Shown here piece after piece: positions 33,285 to 42,052 of a stretch of 46,326 nucleotides of DNA. The stretch's first letter is position 1. Every line of letters begins with the position of its first letter. Source of the DNA: Candidatus Eisenbacteria bacterium (GTDB taxonomy: Bacteria > Orphanbacterota > Orphanbacteria > Orphanbacterales > Orphanbacteraceae); NCBI GenBank assembly GCA_016930695.1, contig JAFGGD010000004.1:1-46326 (forward strand). Direction: 5' to 3'. Under the pieces are notes generated by a model. It had not been told where the DNA came from and did not search any database. It saw nothing but the letters and a program-made list of their open reading frames with translations. The translations under genes and the position numbers were made by a program.

Positions 33285-35213
33285 ATGACCAAGAGCAAGG
33301 TATTGTTGTGGACGGCGCTTCTGGCCCTGTTCGTCGCGGTTCTTCCGGCGGCGGGCCAGACGGCGCATCGCGGCGTGGACGGACCGCTCGGCGAGGAGGC
33401 GATCCGGTCCATCGTCGGCGCGGCCCCCGCCGAGGCCGCCCGCCCGGGCGAAGACGGGCTGATCCTTTTCGAGGGGGTTTGGGTCGATTGGCGGGACGGC
33501 AGGGCGGAGGTCCGCGTCCAGCGGTTGACCAAGATGTACACGGAATGGGCCGTCGAACACCTGGGCGATCCGCGTATTCCCTGGGACGACGGGCGGCAGG
33601 AGATGATCGTTCACGCGAGCCGCACCTACCTTCCCGGCGGCGGCGTGGTGGACACGCCCACTCCGGAGGAAAACGGCTACAGCGGCACCAACGAGGTGAC
33701 GCCCGACGAACTCGCCCTCGCCGTCGACCACCTGGACATCCGCGAGATGGTGGTGACCCGGGTGGGGCTCGTGCGGGAGGCGGTCATTCTCCTGGACTAC
33801 ACGATCCGCGATCTCGAGCCGGCCGCGCTCCCCTTCCACATGCTTCTCTTTCCCCAGAGCGAGTTCCCGATTCTGGAAGGGACGGTTTCCGTGGGCGGCG
33901 GGCTCACCGCCGAGACGGTGAACCCTCCGGACCGCCTGTTCACGCTGCCCGAGGCGGAGCTGCGGGGCGGGCGAACCATTTGGACCATGAAGGATCTTCC
34001 GGCGAGGCCCCACGACTCCGGCCGCCGGCTCGGCGACCAGATTCCCTGGATCGCTCTCTCTTCGGCGAAGGACTGGCAGGAGGCGGTGGAGAATTTCGAC
34101 GGAGCGGTGCGGCGCGCGGCGAAGGCGGACGAGGCGCTCCGGGCGGCGCTCATGGAGATCGAGGAGGAGCGGCCTTCCCTCGGCGTTCGGGAGACGCTGG
34201 AGTCTTGGACGTCGATGGCGAAAGAGCGGACCGAGACGATCCACTATCGGCCTTGGGAATTTCTCGCCTCTCCCCGGACGGTCGGCGCCGTGCTCGACCG
34301 TGCCTACGCCACGCCCGCGGAGCGGGCGGCGCTGCTGCTCGCCTGCTGTGATACCCGCGGCTGGAAGACGGAGCTGATCCTTCCCGCCCGTTGGGCCGCC
34401 CTTTCCGTCGCCGCGCCCGCGCTGAACGCGCTCGGCGACCCGCTCCTTCGCGTGACCGACGACGGGGGAGTCCTCTGGTGGGTCGACCCGATGGGCGGCG
34501 CCGTGTCCTCCCTGCCGCCGATGGACGGCGGGATCCCCTATTTCGCCTCCGACGGCTCCCGGGTCCGCCGCGAAACCGCGCCGGTCCGCGGGGACCGGAT
34601 CGACGTGCGCGTCTTCTGGAACCTCGTCTCGGGCGAGGGGAGCGCGGAGGTCGTGATGAGCGGCCCGATGCTGGCCGCCCTCGGTCCGGAGAAACCGGAG
34701 GAACTCGCCGGGGCGTGGGTCGCCGATTGGTGCGAGGGCGCCTCCGTCGAGGACCTGCGCGTGCACGAGTCGGGCGAGGACCGTATCCGGTTCTCCGCGA
34801 AGATCGAAGCCTCCCCGCCGGAGCCGGACGACCGGGGTCGGATCGTGATCGAGCCGCCCCTTTTCGCGGCGGATCTCTCCGGCCTCACGCCGCCCGGGAT
34901 GGAGCGTTCTCACGGCGCCTGTGACGCCGTCCTCTTTCCCGCGGGGCCCGTCGATGCGCGGGCGCTCTGGGTTTTCGAGATCCCCGGGGACAGGAGCGTT
35001 CTCGACGTCGATCCTTTAGACGCGAAGTGGAACGGCGCGGAAGCGGGCCTCTCCCGCACGATCGAAGGGAGCCGGCTCACGATGAACGCCCGTCTCCTCT
35101 GGAGCGGCGAACCGGTCCGCCCGGAGGATTACGTCGCTTTTCGCGGCTTCCTCGCGCGGGTCCTGGACGCGCGGGCGGCGCGGATCGCGCTCGTCTCCGT
35201 GGGCGGAGAGTAG
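33285..35213 (+). CDS. Exported DUF3857-like paralogue without transglutaminase triad
   Basis: A 642-aa protein with a signal peptide (VLLWTALLALFVAVLPAAGQ, to about residue 24). It shares the general plan of the upstream protein: an N-terminal beta domain with RTYLPGGGVVDTPTPEENGY and VREAVILLDYTIRDLEP, a central helical segment (AYATPAERAALLLACCDTRGWKTELIL) matching the transglutaminase core helix, and a C-terminal beta domain. Where the active cysteine should lie there is ACCDTRGW instead of a VCKD-type motif, and no NHC histidine motif is present. It probably lost activity and acts as a partner or scaffold of the neighbour (inference). GGGAGGA precedes ATG 33285. Confidence 0.72.
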   Translation: MTKSKVLLWTALLALFVAVLPAAGQTAHRGVDGPLGEEAIRSIVGAAPAEAARPGEDGLILFEGVWVDWRDGRAEVRVQRLTKMYTEWAVEHLGDPRIPWDDGRQEMIVHASRTYLPGGGVVDTPTPEENGYSGTNEVTPDELALAVDHLDIREMVVTRVGLVREAVILLDYTIRDLEPAALPFHMLLFPQSEFPILEGTVSVGGGLTAETVNPPDRLFTLPEAELRGGRTIWTMKDLPARPHDSGRRLGDQIPWIALSSAKDWQEAVENFDGAVRRAAKADEALRAALMEIEEERPSLGVRETLESWTSMAKERTETIHYRPWEFLASPRTVGAVLDRAYATPAERAALLLACCDTRGWKTELILPARWAALSVAAPALNALGDPLLRVTDDGGVLWWVDPMGGAVSSLPPMDGGIPYFASDGSRVRRETAPVRGDRIDVRVFWNLVSGEGSAEVVMSGPMLAALGPEKPEELAGAWVADWCEGASVEDLRVHESGEDRIRFSAKIEASPPEPDDRGRIVIEPPLFAADLSGLTPPGMERSHGACDAVLFPAGPVDARALWVFEIPGDRSVLDVDPLDAKWNGAEAGLSRTIEGSRLTMNARLLWSGEPVRPEDYVAFRGFLARVLDARAARIALVSVGGE

Positions 35214-35245
35214 GCCCGGCGCGCCCGGCCCGAAGGGGAAATGGC

Positions 35246-36121
35246 ATGACGCAATCGAGCCGCCCCGATCACGCCGTCTCGGCGGAGTGGAGCGGGCTCT
35301 CCTGGAAGTGGTTCCGCCTCCGGAAGGCAATCCGGAGGCGGTCCCCCTTCACCCGGCGCCCGCCGGAGAGCGTTCTCTTCGTGATGGGATGCCAGCGGTC
35401 GGGAACGACCATGCTGAGCCAGCTCTTCGAGCGCGATCCCCGGTCGCGGGTGTACGGCGAGTACAGCCCCCTCTCCGCGGGGGACAAAGAGGAGGGGCTC
35501 CGCCTCGACCCCATCGAGCGCGTGCGCCGGCGGATCGAGTCGGACCGTGTCCGGCTCGTGGTTTTGAAGCCGATCGTGGAGAGCCAGAACACGCCGGAGC
35601 TTCTCGACGGCGTTCCCGGCGCGAGGGCGCTCTGGGCCTTCCGCCATTACCGGGACGTGGCCGCGTCGAACCTGAAAAAATTCGGGATCGACAACGGCGT
35701 TCGGGACCTCCGCCCCATCGCGGGCAACGATCCGGCGAACTGGAGAAACGACGGCGTTTCGAAGGAGACACGCGCCCTGATCCGCCGGTTCTACTCGGAG
35801 GAGATGAAGCCTTACGACGCGGCGGTTCTCTTCTGGTGCGCCCGGAACCGGGTCTTTCTGGAGCGTCGTTTCGACGCGGACCCGCGGATACGGATGATCC
35901 GTTACGAGGATCTGGTCGTGGAGCCGGCGGCTTGGTTGCGCCGGATCTATGATTTCGCAGGCGCCGCCTATCCGGGAGACCGGATCGTGTCGGACGTACA
36001 CGCCCGATCGGTGAAGAAGGGGGAAGAGATCGACCTCTCGCCGGAGGTCGTCTCCCTCGCCGAGGAGACGCTGCGCGGCATGGAGGAGGCGTACGCGCGG
36101 CAATCGGCGCGAACCGCCTGA
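35246..36121 (+). CDS. Sulfotransferase family protein
   Basis: A 291-aa protein with the PAPS-binding signature FVMGCQRSGTTMLSQLFERD (5'-phosphosulfate loop at Q50-T55) and the 3'-phosphate segment WAFRHYRDVAASNLKKFG. Late MIRYEDLVVEPAAWLRRIYDFAG is the usual RYEDL motif of the family. It would move sulfate from PAPS to a glycan, lipid or protein acceptor; the acceptor is unknown. Soluble, no signal peptide. ATG 35246 follows AAGGGGAAA. It is 32 bases after the DUF3857 pair and probably in the same operon. Confidence 0.85.
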   Translation: MTQSSRPDHAVSAEWSGLSWKWFRLRKAIRRRSPFTRRPPESVLFVMGCQRSGTTMLSQLFERDPRSRVYGEYSPLSAGDKEEGLRLDPIERVRRRIESDRVRLVVLKPIVESQNTPELLDGVPGARALWAFRHYRDVAASNLKKFGIDNGVRDLRPIAGNDPANWRNDGVSKETRALIRRFYSEEMKPYDAAVLFWCARNRVFLERRFDADPRIRMIRYEDLVVEPAAWLRRIYDFAGAAYPGDRIVSDVHARSVKKGEEIDLSPEVVSLAEETLRGMEEAYARQSARTA

Positions 36122-36147
36122 TCGCCCGCGACGCGACGATTCATGAA

Positions 36148-36186
36148 AGAAGCCCGGAGCGCGCGCCCCGGGCTTCTCTTTTTTTT
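36148..36186 (+). terminator. Rho-independent terminator after the sulfotransferase gene
   Basis: AGAAGCCCGG (36148-36157) and CCGGGCTTCT (36168-36177) form a perfect 10-bp stem with a 10-base loop, followed by C and eight T residues, between convergent genes. Confidence 0.88.
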
Positions 36187-36221
36187 CGCGATCGCGGCGC
36201 GCGGCCGCCGGTTTATCCGCG

Positions 36222-37010
36222 CTAAGAAACCGCGGGCGGCTCGACCTCGCCCTTGCGGTGTCCCCCCAGTTTCCGGAAGAGCCCTTCGATCATCTCCAGC
36301 GGGAGGGGGAAGATGATGGTGGAGTTCTTCTCCGCCGACACCTCCGTCAGCGTCTGCAGGTAGCGGAGCTGGATCGCCACCGGTTCCACGGCCATTTTTT
36401 GTGCCGCCTCGGTCAGCCTCCCCGCCGCCTGAAACTCGCCGTCGGCGTGGATCACCTTGGCGCGGCGCTCGCGCTCCGCCTCGGCCTGGCGGGCGATGGC
36501 GCGCTGCATCTCCTGGGGCAGGTCCACGTCCTTCACCTCCACCGCCGTTACCTTCACGCCCCAAGGATCGGTCCGTTCGTCGATGATCGATTGCAGCTGC
36601 TGGTTGATCTTCTCCCGGTTGGCGAGCAGGTCGTCCAGGTCGTGCTCGCCCAGCACGCTCCGGAGTGTGGTCTGCGCCATCTGGCTCGTGGCGTAGAGGA
36701 ACTTCTCCACCGCCACCACCGCCTTTTCCGCGTCCAACACCTTGAAATAGAGCACCGCGTTCACCTTAACCGTCACGTTGTCGCGGGTGATTACGTCCTG
36801 GGGAGGGACATCCATGGCGAGCACCCGGAGAGAGACCTTCACCATTCGGTCGATGACGGGGATGAGGAAGATGAGCCCGGGCCCCTTCGCGCCGACCAGG
36901 CGGCCGAGCCGGAAGATCACGCCCCGCTCGTATTCGCGTAGCACGCGCAGAGCGCTTGCGAGAACGATCACGATCAGCACGAACAGAATAAACAGGGGAG
37001 GCGCGATCAT
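36222..37010 (-). CDS. Slipin / stomatin-like SPFH membrane protein
   Basis: A 262-aa protein with one N-terminal membrane hairpin ([18 protein letters not shown], residues ~4-22), then an SPFH domain ([68 protein letters not shown]) and a coiled-coil region ([29 protein letters not shown]). Stomatin-like proteins form membrane microdomain scaffolds. The partner, an NfeD-type membrane protease, lies just upstream, one base away; in archaea the homologous protease cleaves the stomatin C-terminus. The AAGGAGG ribosome site is inside the end of the protease gene, so translation is coupled. Confidence 0.93.
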   Translation of the reverse strand: MIAPPLFILFVLIVIVLASALRVLREYERGVIFRLGRLVGAKGPGLIFLIPVIDRMVKVSLRVLAMDVPPQDVITRDNVTVKVNAVLYFKVLDAEKAVVAVEKFLYATSQMAQTTLRSVLGEHDLDDLLANREKINQQLQSIIDERTDPWGVKVTAVEVKDVDLPQEMQRAIARQAEAERERRAKVIHADGEFQAAGRLTEAAQKMAVEPVAIQLRYLQTLTEVSAEKNSTIIFPLPLEMIEGLFRKLGGHRKGEVEPPAVS

Positions 37011-37011
37011 T

Positions 37012-38385
37012 TCAACCCTCCTTGCGATCCGGGCCGGCTTTGCGGACCCGGAGCGTCATGCCGTGTACTTCTTCGACCAGCACCCGTTCCCCCGCCTCGA
37101 TCGGTTCGTCCGATTCGGCGGTCCAGTGAGCGCCGTCCAGGTAGACCTTTCCCGTCGGGGCGATCGTCGTGCGCGCCTCGCCGACGGCGCCGACGAGCGC
37201 CCGCCGGCCCACCGCCGGCCTGCGCCGCGCCGTGCGCAACGCCATGGCGACGGCGAAGAGGAAGAAGGCGGCGGAGAAAGCCACCGCCGGCAGGATCACC
37301 GCGAGGGAGACCCGGAAAAACGGTTCCGGGCTGCGGAAGAGAAGCAAGGAACCGATGGTGAGCGACGCCACTCCCCCCGCGGAGAGTATGCCGTAGGTGG
37401 GCGTCAACAGTTCGGCGATGAAGAAAACGACCCCGAGAACCATAAGCAACAGCCCCGCGTAATTGATGGAGAAGCTCTGGAGCGCGTAAAGCCCGAGCAC
37501 CAGGCTGATCGCGCCGATCACGCCCGGGTAGATCGAGCCCGGCGAGGAGAGTTCGAAGAAGAGGCCGTAGAACCCGAGCAGGAGGAGCAGATAGGCGGCG
37601 TTCGGATCGTTCAGAATGTTGAGGAGGCGGTAGCGCTTGCTCATCGGGAACTCGCGCGTTTCCGCCCCTTCGGTGCGCAGCGTCTTCTCGCCGCCGGCGG
37701 TCGTCACGACGCGCCCTTCCAGCTTCTCCAAGAGCTCCCCGCGGCTCTCGGCGATCAGGTCCGCCACGCCGATCTCCACCGCTTCGTGGGCGGCGACGGA
37801 AACGCTCTTCCGGACCGCATCCTCCGCCCAGTCCGCGTTCCGCCCTTTCTCCTCGGCGATGCTCCGGATGTAGGCGACCGCGTCGTTGGTCGCCTTCTCC
37901 GTCATCGTCGAATCGGAGCCCCCGGCGAGGTTGACCGGATGCGCGGCGCCCGTGTTCGTCCCGGGCGCCATGGCGATGACGTGGCAGGCCTGGGCGATGA
38001 AGACGCCCGCCGACGTGGCCCGGGAGCCGCTGGGCGACACATAAAGGATCACCGGAACCTCGCTGGCGAGAATCTTCTTCACGATCACCCGCATCGACGT
38101 GTCCAGCCCGCCCGGCGTGTCCAGCTCGATGACGAGACAGGCCGCGTCCGTTCGGTTCGCCTCGGCCACGGCGTCTTCGAGATAGCTGGCGGAGATGGTG
38201 CCGATCACCCCCTGGTAGGTCGCCCAGAGGACCGGGCCGGCCGCCTCCGCCCGGACGGCGGCGGTATCGCCCTCGGCCGACGGTTCTTCCGGAGGGGGGG
38301 CCGCGCCGGCGTGCCACCGGAGAAGCAGGAGAACGGAACCGAGAAGGAGAAGGGATCGTCGGAACAGGCGTTCGCGGCTTTTCAT
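37012..38385 (-). CDS. NfeD-family membrane serine protease
   Basis: A 457-aa protein. Signal/anchor at ~10-28 ([18 protein letters not shown]), then a ClpP-like serine protease domain: [13 protein letters not shown], the catalytic serine S125 in [16 protein letters not shown], with a lysine expected downstream ([12 protein letters not shown]). Five or so membrane segments (~265-390) follow, then a soluble NfeD OB-fold domain ([48 protein letters not shown]). This matches long-form NfeD (1510-type) proteases that cleave slipins. It is co-transcribed with the slipin gene. Confidence 0.93.
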   Translation of the reverse strand: MKSRERLFRRSLLLLGSVLLLLRWHAGAAPPPEEPSAEGDTAAVRAEAAGPVLWATYQGVIGTISASYLEDAVAEANRTDAACLVIELDTPGGLDTSMRVIVKKILASEVPVILYVSPSGSRATSAGVFIAQACHVIAMAPGTNTGAAHPVNLAGGSDSTMTEKATNDAVAYIRSIAEEKGRNADWAEDAVRKSVSVAAHEAVEIGVADLIAESRGELLEKLEGRVVTTAGGEKTLRTEGAETREFPMSKRYRLLNILNDPNAAYLLLLLGFYGLFFELSSPGSIYPGVIGAISLVLGLYALQSFSINYAGLLLMVLGVVFFIAELLTPTYGILSAGGVASLTIGSLLLFRSPEPFFRVSLAVILPAVAFSAAFFLFAVAMALRTARRRPAVGRRALVGAVGEARTTIAPTGKVYLDGAHWTAESDEPIEAGERVLVEEVHGMTLRVRKAGPDRKEG

Positions 38386-38469
38386 GGCTGACCCTTTCGG
38401 AGGGGCGGGCGCCCCTCTCTTCCATCATAGTCGGGTCGGACCGGGTCGGCAAGCCGTCCGCCGTGCCGG

Positions 38470-39801
38470 TCAGCGCGGCAGAACGATCCCCTGGAGCCGG
38501 CGGAAGACGGAAACGGCGTAGCCGTCGGTCATACCGGAGACGAAATCGGTGATGCGGAGGATGCGGCGGTAGTCGTCGTCCCCCTCCGCTTCCCGGAACA
38601 GATCGGGCATCAGGATGCGGATCTTCCCCGCGCCGGGCCGGGACGGTTCGAGGGTCGCCTCGACGAAACGATCGAGCAGGGCGGCGATCACTCGGAAACC
38701 GGCGATCTCCGTCTCCAGCACTTCCGGCGCCTGGTAGCAGGTGTGGAGCACGAGGCGGGTGATGGCGTCCACCTTCTCCTTGGAGGGGATCGCGTCGACC
38801 AGCGCCCCGTCGAACGCGCCGGCGAGGATCTCCTCCTCTTTTTCGAGGAAGAGGTCCGCCGTCTCGCGGATCAGGGCGTCCACGGCGCGGGCGCGCAGGT
38901 AGCCGATGAAGGCGCGGCGCTCCTCGGCCGTCTCGACGCCGTGGCGGCTCTTCTCCGGCACGATCGCCGCGAGGAGATCCCGCGCCTCGTCGAAGGCGAC
39001 CTTGCCGAGCCGGTATCCGTCCTCCAGATCGAGGATCTGGTAGCAGATATCGTCCGCCGCCTCGGTCAGGAAGACGAGGGGGTGGCGGCGCCACCAATCA
39101 CCGGCGCCTTCCACCGGCGGGAGGCCGAGCACCTCCGCCGTTTCGGCGAAGAGATCCCTCTCGCTCCTGTGGAAACCGTGCTTCTTGCCGCTCCGCCGCT
39201 TCCCCGGGTCGACGGCGATGATCGATGCGCGCGGATATTTCATGTAGGCGCCGAGCGTGGCGTGGGTGAGGCGCATCCCGCCCCGTCCCCGCGCCATCTG
39301 CAGGCGGGTGATCACGCGAAAGCCCTGGGCGTTTCCCTCGAAGCCCTCCAGGTCCGCCCACTCCTCCGGCGTCATCCGGGGCGCGAGCATGTCCCGCCGC
39401 TCCCGGAACCAGGAGCGGAAGGCGTGTTCGCCGGAGTGGCCGAAGGGGGGATTGCCGATGTCGTGAGCGAGGCAGGCGGCGGCGACGATGTCTCCGATGT
39501 CGCGGGCGTCGTCGTCGTCGTCGAGGCCGCGTCGCCGGACCAACTCGCGGCCGACGCGCGTCGCGAGCCCGCGGCCGACGCAGCTCACCTCCAGGCTGTG
39601 GGTGAGCCGCGAGTGCACGTGGTCGTTCTCCGGCATCGGAAAGACCTGGGTCTTGTCGTGGAGGCGGCGGAAGGCGGGGGAGAAGACGATCCGGTCGAAG
39701 TCGCGCTGGAACTCGTTGCGCGCCTCGTCCGGCGCGGGCCCGGACCGCGTGCCGAGCCGCTCCGACGAGAGCAGCCTTTCCCAGCGCATCTCTCCGGCCA
39801 C
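38470..39801 (-). CDS. dgt: Deoxyguanosinetriphosphate triphosphohydrolase (dGTPase)
   Basis: A 443-aa HD-domain dNTP triphosphohydrolase that cuts dGTP to deoxyguanosine and triphosphate. Signatures: SPAFRRLHDKTQVFP, HVHSRLTHSLEVSCVGRGL, and the metal-binding H113-D114 in ACLAHDIGNPPFGHSGEHAFR. The later LTEAADDICYQILDLEDGYRLG is also typical. The start is taken at GTG 39801 after GGGGGA; ATG 39789 would remove four residues, but its ribosome site is too close. Besides nucleotide balance, dNTPases of this family can restrict phages. The gene stands alone, 143 bases from the divergent thiD gene. Confidence 0.93.
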   Translation of the reverse strand: MAGEMRWERLLSSERLGTRSGPAPDEARNEFQRDFDRIVFSPAFRRLHDKTQVFPMPENDHVHSRLTHSLEVSCVGRGLATRVGRELVRRRGLDDDDDARDIGDIVAAACLAHDIGNPPFGHSGEHAFRSWFRERRDMLAPRMTPEEWADLEGFEGNAQGFRVITRLQMARGRGGMRLTHATLGAYMKYPRASIIAVDPGKRRSGKKHGFHRSERDLFAETAEVLGLPPVEGAGDWWRRHPLVFLTEAADDICYQILDLEDGYRLGKVAFDEARDLLAAIVPEKSRHGVETAEERRAFIGYLRARAVDALIRETADLFLEKEEEILAGAFDGALVDAIPSKEKVDAITRLVLHTCYQAPEVLETEIAGFRVIAALLDRFVEATLEPSRPGAGKIRILMPDLFREAEGDDDYRRILRITDFVSGMTDGYAVSVFRRLQGIVLPR

Positions 39802-39944
39802 GATTTTCCCCCGCGGGTTCGCGGCGGCCCGGCGTAGGCCGCGCGCCGCTCAGTGTATCCGCACGGCCCGCCCCTCCGCAAGGGCGGGGTTGGCCGGCGG
39901 AGGCGGTTCCCCTATAGTCATGGGCGCGAGAGAAGGGAGGCGCC

Positions 39945-40751
39945 ATGCGCCAGGTGATGACCATCGCCGGCTCCGATTCGGGCGCCGGCGCGGGGATTCA
40001 GGCGGACCTGAAGACGTTCGCCGCCCTCGGCGTCTACGGGCTGTCGGCGATCACGAGCCTTACCGCCCAGAACACGCGGGGGGTGACCCACGTCCACGAG
40101 GCGCCCGTGGAGAGCGTGCGCGCTCAAATCCGCGCCCTCTTCGACGATTTCGACGTGGCGGCGGTGAAGACGGGGATGCTCCCCACGGAGGCGATCATCG
40201 ACTGCGTGGCGGAAGAGTTGGAGCGTGCGGGTCCGCGGCCGCTCGTCGTCGATCCGGTGATGGTCTCCACCACCCGGGCCGAGCTGATGCGCGGCGATGC
40301 GCTCCCGGCGCTCCGGGACCGTCTCGTTCCGCTCGCGACGGTGGTGACGCCCAACCGTTTCGAGGCGTCGGCGCTGATCGGGCGCGACCTTCGCGGCGCG
40401 GAGGATCTGCGCGCCGCCGCCGCCGAGATCGCGCGGCTGGCGCGGGGATGGGCGGTCCTCAAAGGGGGGGACCTGGAGGAGGAGGAGGAGTCGACGGATT
40501 TCCTCTCCGACGGGACGGAGACGGTCGCTCTTTCCGCGCCCCGGATTCGCACGCGCGGCACCCACGGCACCGGATGCACGTTCGCGTCGGCCCTCGCCGC
40601 GCGCCTCGCCCTGGGGGACGATGTTCCCGCCGCGGCCCGCCGCGCCAAGGCGTACGTCACCGGCGCGATCCGCGGCGGCCCGGACATCGGCGGCGGCCGC
40701 GGCCCGGTCGATCACTTCTGGTTTCAACGACCCTGGTCGCCGGAGGACTGA
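39945..40751 (+). CDS. thiD: Hydroxymethylpyrimidine / phosphomethylpyrimidine kinase
   Basis: A 268-aa ribokinase-fold enzyme of thiamine synthesis that phosphorylates HMP and HMP-phosphate. MTIAGSDSGAGAGIQADLKTFAALGVYG is the ThiD N-terminal signature, KTGML and DPVMVSTTRAEL the central ones, TPNRFEASAL precedes the ATP lobe, and GTHGTGCTFASALAA forms the anion hole with catalytic region. Length is normal for a single-domain ThiD. The start is ATG 39945 with GGGAGG upstream. An esterase gene follows after 32 bases. Confidence 0.93.
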   Translation: MRQVMTIAGSDSGAGAGIQADLKTFAALGVYGLSAITSLTAQNTRGVTHVHEAPVESVRAQIRALFDDFDVAAVKTGMLPTEAIIDCVAEELERAGPRPLVVDPVMVSTTRAELMRGDALPALRDRLVPLATVVTPNRFEASALIGRDLRGAEDLRAAAAEIARLARGWAVLKGGDLEEEEESTDFLSDGTETVALSAPRIRTRGTHGTGCTFASALAARLALGDDVPAAARRAKAYVTGAIRGGPDIGGGRGPVDHFWFQRPWSPED

Positions 40752-40783
40752 CGAAGAGAACCCGCGACGGGAGGAGGAGCGTC

Positions 40784-41815
40784 ATGCCGGTTCACAATTT
40801 TCAGGCGCCTCGCGGGGAGATCGCGCGGATCACCGTCGGCTCGAAAGCGCTCCTTGGGAACCTTCTCGGCGACCCGGCGGAACGGAGCGTCTGGGTTTAC
40901 CTCCCCGAAGGGTACGGTGACTCGAAGGAGGAATATCCGCTCTTCGTCGACCTGGCCGGCTATACCGGGAGCGGGCCGAAGCACCTCGCATGGACCCTCT
41001 TCGGAGAGAGCCTACCGCAGCGCGCCGACCGTCTCGTCGCGGAAGGGAAGATGGGCCCGGCGGTGTTCGCCTTCCCGGACTGCTTCACATCTCTCGGCGG
41101 GAATCAGTACATCGACTCCGTCGCGATGGGGCTCTGGGAGGTCTTCCTCGTCGAGGAGATGATCCCCGCGCTGGAGAGGGAGTTCCGGATCCGGCGCGGG
41201 CGGGAGCACCGCGCGCTCTTCGGCAAGTCGAGCGGCGGCTACGGCGCCGTCGTCCACGCCATGAAGCACGCCGACGCGTGGAACGCCGTCGCCTGCCACA
41301 GCGGCGACATGGCTTTCGACCTGGTTTACCGCGTGGAGTTTCCGGCTGCGCTCGACCGGCTCGCCGCCTTCGGCCACGACACGATCGCCTTCGTGAACCA
41401 CATGAAGAAGGCGCGCAAGGTCGACGGCGGGGATCTGACCGCGCTGATGGCGCTCGCCATGGCCGCCACCTACGATCCCGATCCGGAGGCGCCCTTCGGC
41501 GCGCGGCTCCCCGTCGACCCGGAGACCTGCGAGATGGACGAGGAGCGCTGGGCCCGCTGGCTGGAGCACGATCCGATCACGATGGTCCGGAAGCCGGAGC
41601 GCCAGGAGAACCTGCGCCGCCTCGCCGGGCTCTACATCGATTGCGGCTCCCGGGATCAGTACCGCCTGCACTACGGAAACCGCGTCTTCGTCCGGGAACT
41701 GAAGCGCGCCGGGATCCCGCACCGCTACGAAGAGTTCGACGACAACCATTCCGACGTGAATTATCGGATGGATGAGTCGCTTCCCTTCCTCTGGAAGGCG
41801 ATTACCGGCGGTTGA
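40784..41815 (+). CDS. Putative esterase (esterase D / Fes-like alpha/beta hydrolase)
   Basis: A 343-aa cytoplasmic alpha/beta hydrolase. SVWVYLPEGYGDSKEEYPLFVDLAGYTGSG is the usual start of this esterase family, and the nucleophile is S149 in FGKSSGGYGAV (GxSxGG). Late YIDCGSRDQYRLHYGN supplies a likely acidic residue and EFDDNHSDVNYRMDESLPFL the histidine. No signal peptide, so it acts on an internal ester. Substrate unknown; family members hydrolyse siderophore, mycolyl or S-formylglutathione esters. GGGAGGAGG precedes ATG 40784, 32 bases after thiD. Confidence 0.85.
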   Translation: MPVHNFQAPRGEIARITVGSKALLGNLLGDPAERSVWVYLPEGYGDSKEEYPLFVDLAGYTGSGPKHLAWTLFGESLPQRADRLVAEGKMGPAVFAFPDCFTSLGGNQYIDSVAMGLWEVFLVEEMIPALEREFRIRRGREHRALFGKSSGGYGAVVHAMKHADAWNAVACHSGDMAFDLVYRVEFPAALDRLAAFGHDTIAFVNHMKKARKVDGGDLTALMALAMAATYDPDPEAPFGARLPVDPETCEMDEERWARWLEHDPITMVRKPERQENLRRLAGLYIDCGSRDQYRLHYGNRVFVRELKRAGIPHRYEEFDDNHSDVNYRMDESLPFLWKAITGG

Positions 41816-41967
41816 GGGCGGATGCTTGTGATTCGTACCGCGGATTCAGAATATCGAAGGGACTTCGAATCTCGCTTGTGTGAAGACGGACAACCGGATC
41901 CACTCTTTTCCTGTCGATAAACGCCCTCGGGTTACCGTGTAACCTCAGTTCTTATAACCGGATCCGC

Positions 41968-41996
41968 TTGTTTGTGGAGAGCCCCCCCACTACAAT
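41968..41996 (+). promoter_or_regulatory. Sigma-70-type promoter of the rRNA methyltransferase-tpx unit
   Basis: TTGTTT (41968-41973), 17-base spacer, TACAAT (41991-41996). The 150 bases upstream hold two inverted repeats, TCGAAG-GGA-CTTCGA (41854-41868) and GGTTAC-CGT-GTAACC (41930-41944), which may be operator sites. Confidence 0.65.
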
Positions 41997-42008
41997 GGGC
42001 GGTGCGCA

Positions 42009-42029
42009 CGGGGAGGCGGTCCCCGTTTT
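42009..42029 (+). promoter_or_regulatory. Terminator-like hairpin in the leader, possible attenuator
   Basis: CGGGGA (42009-42014) pairs with TCCCCG (42020-42025), 5-base loop, then TTTT. It lies just after the likely transcription start (~42003) and before ATG 42053, so it could stop transcripts early. Confidence 0.45.
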
Positions 42030-42052
42030 CTATCACCGGCACCGGAGAAACG

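Noticed and set aside
38470-39801. dGTPase as part of the defence island
   Set aside because: Some dNTPases are antiviral, but this one is 30 kb away, alone, and has ordinary housekeeping signatures.
41861-41871. TTCGAATC resembling a tRNA T-loop
   Set aside because: No acceptor, D or anticodon arms could be found around it.
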